Of a DNA stretch of 12,844 bases, positions 6,961 to 12,844 are shown piece by piece (position 1 is the stretch's first letter; each line of letters opens with the position of its first letter). The notes under the pieces are model-generated. The model was not told where the DNA came from. It worked only from the letters and a program-made list of their open reading frames with translations, and ran no database searches. Origin of the DNA: Dehalococcoidales bacterium (lineage in GTDB: Bacteria > Chloroflexota > Dehalococcoidia > Dehalococcoidales > Fen-1064); contig JAQTPO010000045.1 of NCBI GenBank assembly GCA_028712845.1, positions 1-12,844 of the forward strand, given 5' to 3'. The position numbers and the translations under genes are program-made.

Positions 6961-7083
6961 TTATTTTATCGTTGATTCCCGACTAGATAACAGCCGGTGT
7001 AGCTAGTACGGATGCTTTCTCCTCCATTTGCGGGTTTCTTTAAGCCTGCTTACTTCATTTGATGTTAATTAAAAGGAGGAGTT
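6961..7083 (+). promoter_or_regulatory. Structured post-terminator leader with a potential Shine-Dalgarno-sequestering element
   Basis: No gene is seen here. CCG-ACTAG (6979-6986) can pair with CTAGT-a-CGG (7003-7011, one bulge). GCGGG (about 7030-7034) can pair with CCTGC (about 7045-7049). CTCCTCC (7019-7025) is perfectly complementary to GGAGGAG (7075-7081), which contains the Shine-Dalgarno of the first structural gene. A second, translational layer of control is possible but unproven. No additional promoter is evident. Confidence 0.4.
7074..7080 (+). promoter_or_regulatory. Strong ribosome binding site of the lipoprotein gene
   Basis: AGGAGGA ends three bases before the ATG at 7084 and is close to the anti-Shine-Dalgarno complement. 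It is the best ribosome site in the window and fixes the start. It can be masked by CTCCTCC at 7019-7025. Confidence 0.75.
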
Positions 7084-8106
7084 ATGCAATTGAAAAAATG
7101 GCTTCACAATACCAGGATTCTATTACTGGTGCTATTAATGGTGGCTCTGGTCTCAACCACCGTAGCAGGATGCAGTAATACCACACAAACCACAAGCGAA
7201 CCGCCGGCATCAGGTTCCATCCTTTTGACCGTCGTGAAGGGGACAACAACTAAGACCTTCACAATGAATCAACTTCAGGCAATGACGGTTGCCGATGGCT
7301 CGGCTGCATTAATGTCCAGCACCGGCAAAATCACGGGACCAAACCAATATAAAGGCGTAGCTTTCACCACACTAATTGATGCGGTTGGAGGCATATCTGC
7401 AAATGAAGCAGTCAGTGTTACCGCCAAAGACGGTTATTCCATGACCTTTTCCTACAATCAGGTAACCTCAGGTAAATTCACATCCTTCGATGTCATCACC
7501 GGTAAAGAAAAACCGGCGACCCCCGAAACACTCATTGCTGCCTACGAGCTAGACGGTAATACCATATCCGATACCGAAGGACCTATAAGAGCGCTGATAT
7601 TAAGTGACCAGGAAACAGCAACCGAAGGACATTGGTGGGTAAAATGGCTTACCAAAATAGAAGTAATCCCTGCGCCGGCTGTCTGGACACTGAAACTTGA
7701 GGGCGCTATCTCCGAGGAAATGGATGCCGCCACTTTTGAATCGGGAGCTGCTCCGGGTTGTCATGGGGAAAGTTGGACAGATACAGAAAATCGTGTTTGG
7801 ACAGGCATTCCCTTATGGCGTCTTGTCGGATATATGGATGACGTTACCCCTCACGATAAGAAAACAGGTTTTAATGACGAACTGGCAGACAATGGTGCCT
7901 ATACCGTTCAGGTTATCGCCTCCGATGGTTTTTCTCAGACATTTGCGGCTGCTCAGGTCAAACACAACGACAAGTGGATTATCGCTTACGAGCGGGATGG
8001 TGCAGCACTACCCGAAAACCAGTTCCCTCTCCGCCTGGTTGGTGAAGGATTAACCAAAGGGCAAATGGTCGGCAAGATTATGACCATAAAGTTGGTTTTC
8101 CCATAG
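7084..8106 (+). CDS. Lipoprotein with two tandem molybdopterin-oxidoreductase (SUOX)-like repeats
   Basis: A 340-residue exported lipoprotein. Residues 1-30 form a signal peptide (positive N-terminus, long hydrophobic core, lipobox VAG-C30), so it should be anchored outside the membrane. After a Ser/Thr/Pro linker, two similar domains follow, at about 45-196 and 200-340. Matching segments are YKGVAFTTLIDAVGG (89-103) and WTGIPLWRLVGYMDD (239-253), VTAKDGYSMTFSYNQV (112-127) and VIASDGFSQTFAAAQV (277-292), LIAAYELDG (150-158) and WIIAYERDG (298-306), and a basic-hydrophobic end strand in each. This resembles the Oxidored_molyb (sulfite-oxidase) fold. The only Cys after the lipobox is C226 (GCHGES), in the second domain; the first domain has none. 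Start ATG has a strong AAAAGGAGG. It is the first gene of the riboswitch operon, 10 bases before wtpA. It may be a redox enzyme or an accessory binder of Mo/W species; the function is inferred. Confidence 0.78.
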   Translation: MQLKKWLHNTRILLLVLLMVALVSTTVAGCSNTTQTTSEPPASGSILLTVVKGTTTKTFTMNQLQAMTVADGSAALMSSTGKITGPNQYKGVAFTTLIDAVGGISANEAVSVTAKDGYSMTFSYNQVTSGKFTSFDVITGKEKPATPETLIAAYELDGNTISDTEGPIRALILSDQETATEGHWWVKWLTKIEVIPAPAVWTLKLEGAISEEMDAATFESGAAPGCHGESWTDTENRVWTGIPLWRLVGYMDDVTPHDKKTGFNDELADNGAYTVQVIASDGFSQTFAAAQVKHNDKWIIAYERDGAALPENQFPLRLVGEGLTKGQMVGKIMTIKLVFP

Positions 8107-8116
8107 AGAGCAAATA

Positions 8117-9178
8117 ATGAAGCGATTACTCTGGGGAGTGTTAGTCTCTATACTGGCGATAGCCCTAGTCTTTACCGGTTGCAGTGGTACAGAAAATAGG
8201 AAAACGACTGTTATAGTTTACGAAGCCGGAAGCCTAATGGTTCCCTTTACCGAAATTGAAAAGGCATTCGAGTTAAAATATCCATCAATCGATGTATTGA
8301 TGGAAGGACACGGCAGCATACAGGTAGTTCGGCATGTGACAGAAATCCACGATGAGGTAGATATTGCCGCTGTAGCGGATAGCACCCTCATCCCGCTTTT
8401 GATGTACCCGACACAAACATCTGAAGGCAATCCTTATGCAGATTGGACAATCAGTTTTGCAACCAATCGGCTGGGTATTGCCTACACTCCTCAGAGTAAA
8501 TATATTAACGAACTAAACGACCGGAACTGGTATGACATTCTGTCTCGCGAGGATGTCCGACTCGGTTTCGCTGACCCGAGGCTGGATGCAGTCGGCTACC
8601 GTGCGCTTATGCTGACGCAACTGGCTGAACTTTACTACAAAGACACCGGCATTTTCGAGCATCTGCTGGGCAGGCAGCTTTCGCCATCGATAACGTCACT
8701 AGGACAAGATGGTGTTTATAATATCAAAATCCCCGAACTACTGGAACCAAAATCTGAGCATCTCTTTCTGCGCGGTTTCAGTATTCAACTCCTGTCTTTG
8801 CTCGAGTCCAGAGAAATCGATTATGCGTTTGAATATGAGAGTGTGGCAAAACAGCATAATCTGGAGTTTCTGCCATTGCCACCGCAAATCGATTTGAGCG
8901 TCGAAGAATACCTTGATATCTACCAGCAGGTCCGGGTTTCTCTGGATTTCAAACGCTTTGCCACAGTAACACCGGTGTTTACCGGCTATCCGATTGTTTA
9001 CGGTATTACCATACCCACTGATGCTAAACATAAGAAAGAAGCAATTTTATTCCTCACATTCCTATTAGGACCAGAAGGGCAGGAAATCATGAAAAGAAAC
9101 TATCACCCGCCTTTATCACCCGCAATGGTCGATAACAAAGACAAATTACCGCCCGAATTGCAAAAATTGGTCAAGTAG
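8117..9178 (+). CDS. wtpA: Tungstate/molybdate ABC transporter, substrate-binding lipoprotein
   Basis: Extracytoplasmic oxyanion-binding lipoprotein of the WtpA/ModA (archaeal-type) family, 353 residues. It has a signal peptide with lipobox VFTG-C22. The family opening [13 protein letters not shown] at 32-44 supplies an oxyanion-contacting Ser, and [15 protein letters not shown] at 62-76 supplies the second. [12 protein letters not shown] (87-98) and the [17 protein letters not shown] block at 108-124 are typical of WtpA. WtpA/ModA proteins of this branch hold the metal in six-fold coordination through an Asp and a Glu; the likely counterparts are D157 in RLDAVGYR and E239 in AFEYESVA. Most relatives I recall read DPCGYR where this has DAVGYR. 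The ATG at 8117 follows GAGAG. The 10-base gap after the lipoprotein gene and the downstream permease and ATPase show one operon. Mo versus W preference cannot be read from the sequence. Confidence 0.9.
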   Translation: MKRLLWGVLVSILAIALVFTGCSGTENRKTTVIVYEAGSLMVPFTEIEKAFELKYPSIDVLMEGHGSIQVVRHVTEIHDEVDIAAVADSTLIPLLMYPTQTSEGNPYADWTISFATNRLGIAYTPQSKYINELNDRNWYDILSREDVRLGFADPRLDAVGYRALMLTQLAELYYKDTGIFEHLLGRQLSPSITSLGQDGVYNIKIPELLEPKSEHLFLRGFSIQLLSLLESREIDYAFEYESVAKQHNLEFLPLPPQIDLSVEEYLDIYQQVRVSLDFKRFATVTPVFTGYPIVYGITIPTDAKHKKEAILFLTFLLGPEGQEIMKRNYHPPLSPAMVDNKDKLPPELQKLVK

Positions 9179-9186
9179 GTCTTACA

Positions 9187-9981
9187 GTGTTAAAAAAAAG
9201 GCTGCCATCCAACTACATGACGGGTGTTTTTATCCTGCTAGCCCTGCTTCTTGTTGTCTTTATCGGCTTGCCGATTATCAGGATGGTTTTTGGCGCTCAG
9301 CCTGCTACTCTGCTTGACAGCATTCTTGACCCGGTTGTTATCAAATCATTATGGTTGACTGTTTATTCTTCTCTGATTGCTACTGCTATCGGCATTATTC
9401 TCGGTATTCCGCTCGCTTATTTATTAGCGCGGCGTAATTTCGCAGGTAAATCTATTCTGGAAGGACTTATCAATCTACCCGTCGTTATCCCTCACTCAGC
9501 CGCCGGTATTGCTCTCCTCTTCGTTTTCGGCAGAAATTTCATTATCGGGAAATTTTTCAATGGCATGGGCATCAGTTTCGTGGATTCCGTACCCGGCATC
9601 ATCGTCGCCATGCTGTTCGTCAGCGTGCCCTTTATGATAGATACCGCAAAAGAAGGCTTCAAAAGGGTGGATGAACGCCTGGAAAAGGTAGCCCGTACGT
9701 TAGGCGCTTCACCATGGCAAACGTTCTATAAAATCAGTCTGCCTCTTTCCCGACGGAGTATTGTCGCCGGCGCTCTGTTGATGTGGGGGAGAGGACTCAG
9801 CGAATTTGGCGCCGTTGTCATCCTTGCTTATCATCCGATGATTGCCCCCATTCTCATTTACGAGCGGTTCCAGACACAGGGACTCGAATATGCCGTCCCG
9901 GTGGCAGTGCTGCTGGTCTTAATCAGCCTGATTATCTTCATCGGCTTCAGATGGTTTGTCCAACGAGAGAAAAAAACATGA
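9187..9981 (+). CDS. wtpB: Tungstate/molybdate ABC transporter, permease
   Basis: Inner-membrane permease of 264 residues, expected to work as a homodimer in the WtpABC importer. About six hydrophobic segments are visible, near residues 13-35, 53-80, 96-116, 135-154, 190-212 and 236-256. The cytoplasmic EAA-type coupling loop, [20 protein letters not shown] at 167-186, is where the ATPase docks. The chosen start is GTG at 9187, eight bases after the wtpA stop. It gives a basic MLKKR N-terminus before the first membrane span, which suits topology better than the internal ATG at residue 11. The Shine-Dalgarno is weak (TAGG), suggesting coupling to wtpA. Its TGA overlaps the ATG of the ATPase gene (ATGA). 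Confidence 0.92.
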   Translation: MLKKRLPSNYMTGVFILLALLLVVFIGLPIIRMVFGAQPATLLDSILDPVVIKSLWLTVYSSLIATAIGIILGIPLAYLLARRNFAGKSILEGLINLPVVIPHSAAGIALLFVFGRNFIIGKFFNGMGISFVDSVPGIIVAMLFVSVPFMIDTAKEGFKRVDERLEKVARTLGASPWQTFYKISLPLSRRSIVAGALLMWGRGLSEFGAVVILAYHPMIAPILIYERFQTQGLEYAVPVAVLLVLISLIIFIGFRWFVQREKKT

Positions 9982-11024
9982 TTGAACTAAGAAATGTTCA
10001 TGTGAAGCTGGCAAGCTTTCATCTGGGGCAAATCGACCTCTCAGTCTCCAGAGGTGAGTATATCGTCATTCTTGGTCCTACAGGAGCAGGAAAGACTGTC
10101 TTGCTGGAATCAATTGCCGGACTCCATACCCCTTATCGTGGCGAAATACTGCTCGACGGCAAAGATGTCACCAATATTGCGCCCGAAAAAAGGGGCGCCA
10201 GTATCGTATATCAGGACTACGCTCTTTTTCCTCACCTCCTAGTCAAAGATAATGTCACTTTCGGTTTGAACGTTAAACGTCTATCACGCCCGAATATCGA
10301 CAAATCGCTTAGATGGGTATGCGGACTATTAGAGATACAATCTTTACTAAAGAGACTACCCGCCACACTAAGCGGCGGTGAACGCCAGAGAGTGGCGCTG
10401 GCTCGCGCCCTGATTACAAAACCAGAGGTATTATTACTCGATGAGCCCATCAGTGCGCTTGATGCGGAGAGCCGCGAAGAAGTGCGTGCGCAATTGAAAA
10501 ATACTCACCAGAAACTTAATATTACTACTTTACACGTCACCCACGACTTCGAAGAAGCGATGTCACTTGCCGATAGGATTGTAGTTATTAATCAGGGGAA
10601 AATAGTGCAGGTGGGCAAGCCGTCGGAGATTTTCTACCATCCGTGTTCTGAATTCGTCGCCCGTTTTACGATGGCACGCAATATTTTCGGAGGTAAAATC
10701 ATTAGCCCTAATGGACAAGAAACAATATTCCAGACAGGCGAATTGCAGATATGTGCTTCATCAGGAAAAACAGGAGCGCAGTACGCTGTGATACGCCCTG
10801 AAATGATACAGCTATCGTTGGAAAAACCATCTTCCCAATGCAATGTATTTTCCGGCACTGTGACTGCAATCAGCGATAGGGGTGCCGCTATCCTGATAAC
10901 CGTATCTTGCCAATCAGAACTGGAATGCCTTCTGCCGCGTCAGCAATTCGAAAAAATAAACCTGACCCCAAATAGCCGGGTTTATGTCTCTTTCCCGCCG
11001 TCATCAGTACACCTTATGGAATAA
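9978..11024 (+). CDS. wtpC: Tungstate/molybdate ABC transporter, ATP-binding protein
   Basis: Cytoplasmic ATPase of 348 residues powering the WtpABC importer. Motifs in order: Walker A GPTGAGKT at 33-40, Q-loop Q79 in YQDYALF, signature [15 protein letters not shown] at 131-145, Walker B VLLLDEP at 151-157 with catalytic E156, D-loop SALD at 159-162, and switch histidine H189 in [10 protein letters not shown]-terminal accessory domain of about 110 residues includes a TOBE-like oxyanion-binding segment ([19 protein letters not shown], 292-310). In this family that domain can allow inhibition by bound molybdate or tungstate. The true start is ATG at 9978, overlapping the wtpB stop. An in-frame extension reaching back to 9783 exists but merely reads through the permease gene. 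No terminator is obvious after the TAA. Confidence 0.95.
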   Translation: MIELRNVHVKLASFHLGQIDLSVSRGEYIVILGPTGAGKTVLLESIAGLHTPYRGEILLDGKDVTNIAPEKRGASIVYQDYALFPHLLVKDNVTFGLNVKRLSRPNIDKSLRWVCGLLEIQSLLKRLPATLSGGERQRVALARALITKPEVLLLDEPISALDAESREEVRAQLKNTHQKLNITTLHVTHDFEEAMSLADRIVVINQGKIVQVGKPSEIFYHPCSEFVARFTMARNIFGGKIISPNGQETIFQTGELQICASSGKTGAQYAVIRPEMIQLSLEKPSSQCNVFSGTVTAISDRGAAILITVSCQSELECLLPRQQFEKINLTPNSRVYVSFPPSSVHLME

Positions 11025-11059
11025 GAAATTATTACGTATTGTTATCTCTTCGAGTTACT

Positions 11060-11093
11060 GTTGTTTGACAACTTCTCTGACTGCTTGTAAACT
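11060..11093 (+). promoter_or_regulatory. Promoter of tldD-tldE with an inverted repeat on the -35
   Basis: TTGACA (11065-11070), exactly 17 bases, then TAAACT (11088-11093; 4 of 6). The predicted start is near 11100, only about 5 bases before the tldD ATG at 11105, so the mRNA would be practically leaderless. The perfect inverted repeat GTTGT-TTG-ACAAC (11060-11072) covers the -35 and could be a repressor site. Confidence 0.6.
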
Positions 11094-11104
11094 GAAAGTT
11101 ACTT

Positions 11105-12481
11105 ATGCCTAACTTGCAAAACTTAGGACAACAGCTGGCTCAGATTCTCAAGAAACAAAATGCGGATTATATTGAAGCGCATTTTGAAGATAGTCAATAC
11201 AGCAGCATCTCTTACCGCGGGAGACAGCTGGAATCCGTAAGCAAGACCATCTCTATCGGCGGGAATGTCCGGGCGCTCGTAAAAGGCGGCTGGGGATTTG
11301 TTAGTTTCAATGACCTGAATAACCTCCAGGATAAAGTGGAACTGGCAGTAAAACAGGCAAGCTTTGTCGGTAAAGAAGTCAGTCAGTTTGCGGAGTCAAA
11401 GCCGGTAGTCGAAAACGTCGTGGCTAAAATCGCCGAAAATCCCATGCTGATTCCTCTCTCCGAAAAAAAACTACTACTCGATGAATATAATGATGCTATC
11501 TGGAGCACTTCCGGCATCCAGACCTCGAATCTCGGTTACGGAGACAGCCACAGAAAGACCCTTTTTCTTAACTCCAGAGGTAGTTTCATTACCCAGGAAA
11601 GGACAGATGTTACCCTGCGGGCAGTTGCCGTGGCGGCGAAAAACGGCGAAGTACAGCAAGCAGGCTTGAGCGAAGGCAGCCGGGATGATTTCAGCCCGAT
11701 ACGAAAACTGCACAAAGACATCAAGGAACTGGCACAGCGTGCCGTAGATATGCTGACAGTGCCGACAATTCCCGGGGGACAATACACGGTTGTCCTGGAT
11801 CCTATCCTTGCCGGTGTATTTGTCCACGAAGCCTTCGGACATCTTTCCGAATCCGACTTTGTCTACGAAAACGAACAACTAAAAGAAATTATGACACTCG
11901 GCAAAGTTTTCGGTGGTCCGCACCTGAACATTATCGATTCTGCTGTCAGACCGGGACTACGCGGTAGTTTTAAATATGACGATGAGGGTACTCCTGCCAC
12001 CAAGACTTATCTCATCAGAGAAGGTAAACTGGCAGGCAGACTTCATTCACGCGAAACCGCCGCCAAGATGAAAGAACAACCCACCGGTAATGCCAGAGCC
12101 ATCAATTACAGGCACCCCCCGATTGTGCGTATGACAAACACCTATATCGAACCGCAGGACTGCTCTTTTGCCGATATGATTGCTGATATCAAAGAGGGCG
12201 TCTATGCCAAAAACTGGTACGGCGGGCAGACCAGTATGGAAATGTTCACCTTTTCCGCTGGTGAAACCTATATGATACGCAATGGCAAAATAGCCGAAAT
12301 GGTGAGACCGGTAATGCTCAGCGGCAATGTTTTCAACACTCTGATGAATATCGATGCCATCGGTAATGACCTCGATATGAACCAGGGCGGCGGCTGCGGC
12401 AAGGGCGGACAATCCCCCCTGCCCGTGAGCAATGGCAGCCCGCACATCAGGATTCGTCAATGTCTGGTGGGAGGAAAATAA
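11105..12481 (+). CDS. tldD: TldD family metalloprotease subunit
   Basis: Catalytic subunit of the TldD/TldE (PmbA) heterodimeric zinc metalloprotease. Known members process modified or unfolded peptides, including microcin B17 leader cleavage and CcdA degradation in E. coli. It has 458 residues, full length for the family. The zinc site HEAFGH is at 241-246, with the following acidic SESDF. The C-terminal glycine-rich CGKGGQSPLPVSNGSPHIRI (431-450) carries C431, the expected third ligand. The N-terminal DYIEAHFEDS...RGRQLESVS region (21-46) is the typical substrate-channel domain. There is no signal peptide, so it is cytoplasmic. ATG at 11105 is the first in-frame start and lacks a convincing Shine-Dalgarno, consistent with a near-leaderless transcript. 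It is followed immediately by tldE. Confidence 0.93.
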   Translation: MPNLQNLGQQLAQILKKQNADYIEAHFEDSQYSSISYRGRQLESVSKTISIGGNVRALVKGGWGFVSFNDLNNLQDKVELAVKQASFVGKEVSQFAESKPVVENVVAKIAENPMLIPLSEKKLLLDEYNDAIWSTSGIQTSNLGYGDSHRKTLFLNSRGSFITQERTDVTLRAVAVAAKNGEVQQAGLSEGSRDDFSPIRKLHKDIKELAQRAVDMLTVPTIPGGQYTVVLDPILAGVFVHEAFGHLSESDFVYENEQLKEIMTLGKVFGGPHLNIIDSAVRPGLRGSFKYDDEGTPATKTYLIREGKLAGRLHSRETAAKMKEQPTGNARAINYRHPPIVRMTNTYIEPQDCSFADMIADIKEGVYAKNWYGGQTSMEMFTFSAGETYMIRNGKIAEMVRPVMLSGNVFNTLMNIDAIGNDLDMNQGGGCGKGGQSPLPVSNGSPHIRIRQCLVGGK

Positions 12482-12844
12482 TTGGAAGAGATATTAGCTC
12501 TCGCCAAAAAGGTTGCCGACGAAGCTGAAGTCTATATGGTTTCCAGCGAGGAAACCCCGGTTCAGTTCGAGTCAAATCGTCTAAAGAACATTCAGCACAA
12601 ACAAAGCCATACGGTAACGCTACGCATCATAAAAAACGGCAAGACCGGCTACGCCACCACTACCAGTCTGGAGAATGCCCGCGAGCTGGTTGATAGCGCC
12701 GTCGCAACCGCTGAATTCGGCACTAAGGCTGAGTTCCAATTTCCATCGATGCAGCATTATCCTGAAGTTGCTATTTTCGACCCGGCAGTGGAAAAAGTCA
12801 GCATCGAAAAGATGACGCAACTCGGCAAAGAGCTAATTGCCCGG
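12482..12844 (+). CDS. tldE: TldE/PmbA metalloprotease partner subunit, 5' part only
   Basis: An open frame of 121 codons begins with TTG directly after the tldD stop and is still open at the window edge. Translation starts (as initiator Met) MEEILALAKKVADEAEVYMV, then includes FESNRLKNIQHKQSH and LRIIKNGKTGYATTTSLENA. That is the N-terminal pattern of TldD/PmbA proteins (AEVY..., E-x-N-R-L, R-x-x-x-x-G-K-x-G-Y). The TTG start is supported by GGGAGG about eight bases upstream inside the tldD tail and by the Met-Glu-Glu helix it creates; no ATG or GTG is suitably placed nearby. TldE lacks the zinc site in known pairs and completes the protease chamber with TldD. The C-terminal half cannot be seen. 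Confidence 0.85.
   Translation, partial: MEEILALAKKVADEAEVYMVSSEETPVQFESNRLKNIQHKQSHTVTLRIIKNGKTGYATTTSLENARELVDSAVATAEFGTKAEFQFPSMQHYPEVAIFDPAVEKVSIEKMTQLGKELIAR

Noticed and set aside
9783..9977. In-frame upstream extension of the wtpC reading frame (413 codons in total)
   Set aside because: It runs through the permease gene in another frame and adds a low-complexity, non-family N-terminus. The ATG at 9978 overlapping the permease stop begins exactly at the conserved ABC start.
11536..11878. Minus-strand ORFs within tldD
   Set aside because: They overlap each other and the conserved tldD frame, with composition explained by codon bias on the other strand.
12047..12460. Minus-strand 137-codon ORF opposite tldD
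   Set aside because: It is antisense to the conserved C-terminal half of tldD, with no ribosome site or family resemblance.

Overview
The window looks like chromosomal DNA of a moderate-GC anaerobic bacterium, possibly a Chloroflexota/Dehalococcoidia-type organism. That assignment is tentative. It rests on the alaS-ruvX pair, an archaeal-style WtpABC tungstate/molybdate importer, and a large DUF362 protein. I see no rRNA, tRNA or CRISPR array. The only mobile-element trace is the first codons of an IS1182-like transposase at the extreme left edge.

Layout, left to right. Positions 1-56 (minus strand) hold the N-terminus of a transposase running off the window. Positions 130-3182 (minus strand) hold alaS and ruvX, overlapping by one base and driven by a strong sigma70-type promoter at 3210-3238. 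A divergent promoter at 3248-3276 reads into a plus-strand HAD phosphatase of the trehalose-phosphatase (OtsB) type (3315-4121). A convergent minus-strand gene (4179-6596) encodes a roughly 800-residue cytoplasmic DUF362 protein carrying a textbook EF-hand loop.

The 490-base gap from 6597 to 7083 is the regulatory centre of the window. It contains repeated TTACGC elements, a TTGACA/extended -10 promoter, a molybdenum-cofactor (Moco) type riboswitch with its P3-like hairpin, an intrinsic terminator, and a further structured leader. A CTCCTCC element in that leader is perfectly complementary to the Shine-Dalgarno of the next gene. Downstream lies a four-gene operon (7084-11024): a lipoprotein with two tandem repeats resembling the molybdopterin-oxidoreductase (SUOX) fold, then wtpA (binding lipoprotein), wtpB (permease) and wtpC (ATPase). 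The simplest reading is feedback control: when cofactor is plentiful the riboswitch terminates transcription and oxyanion uptake falls.

The right end (11105-12844) carries tldD followed without a gap by the start of tldE/pmbA (TTG start, runs off the edge). Together these encode the heterodimeric TldD/TldE metalloprotease. Their promoter at 11065-11093 predicts an almost leaderless transcript.

The most interesting parts are the riboswitch with its apparent mutually exclusive pairings, the duplicated SUOX-like lipoprotein placed first in the transporter operon, and the divergently transcribed DUF362/EF-hand gene next to this control region.
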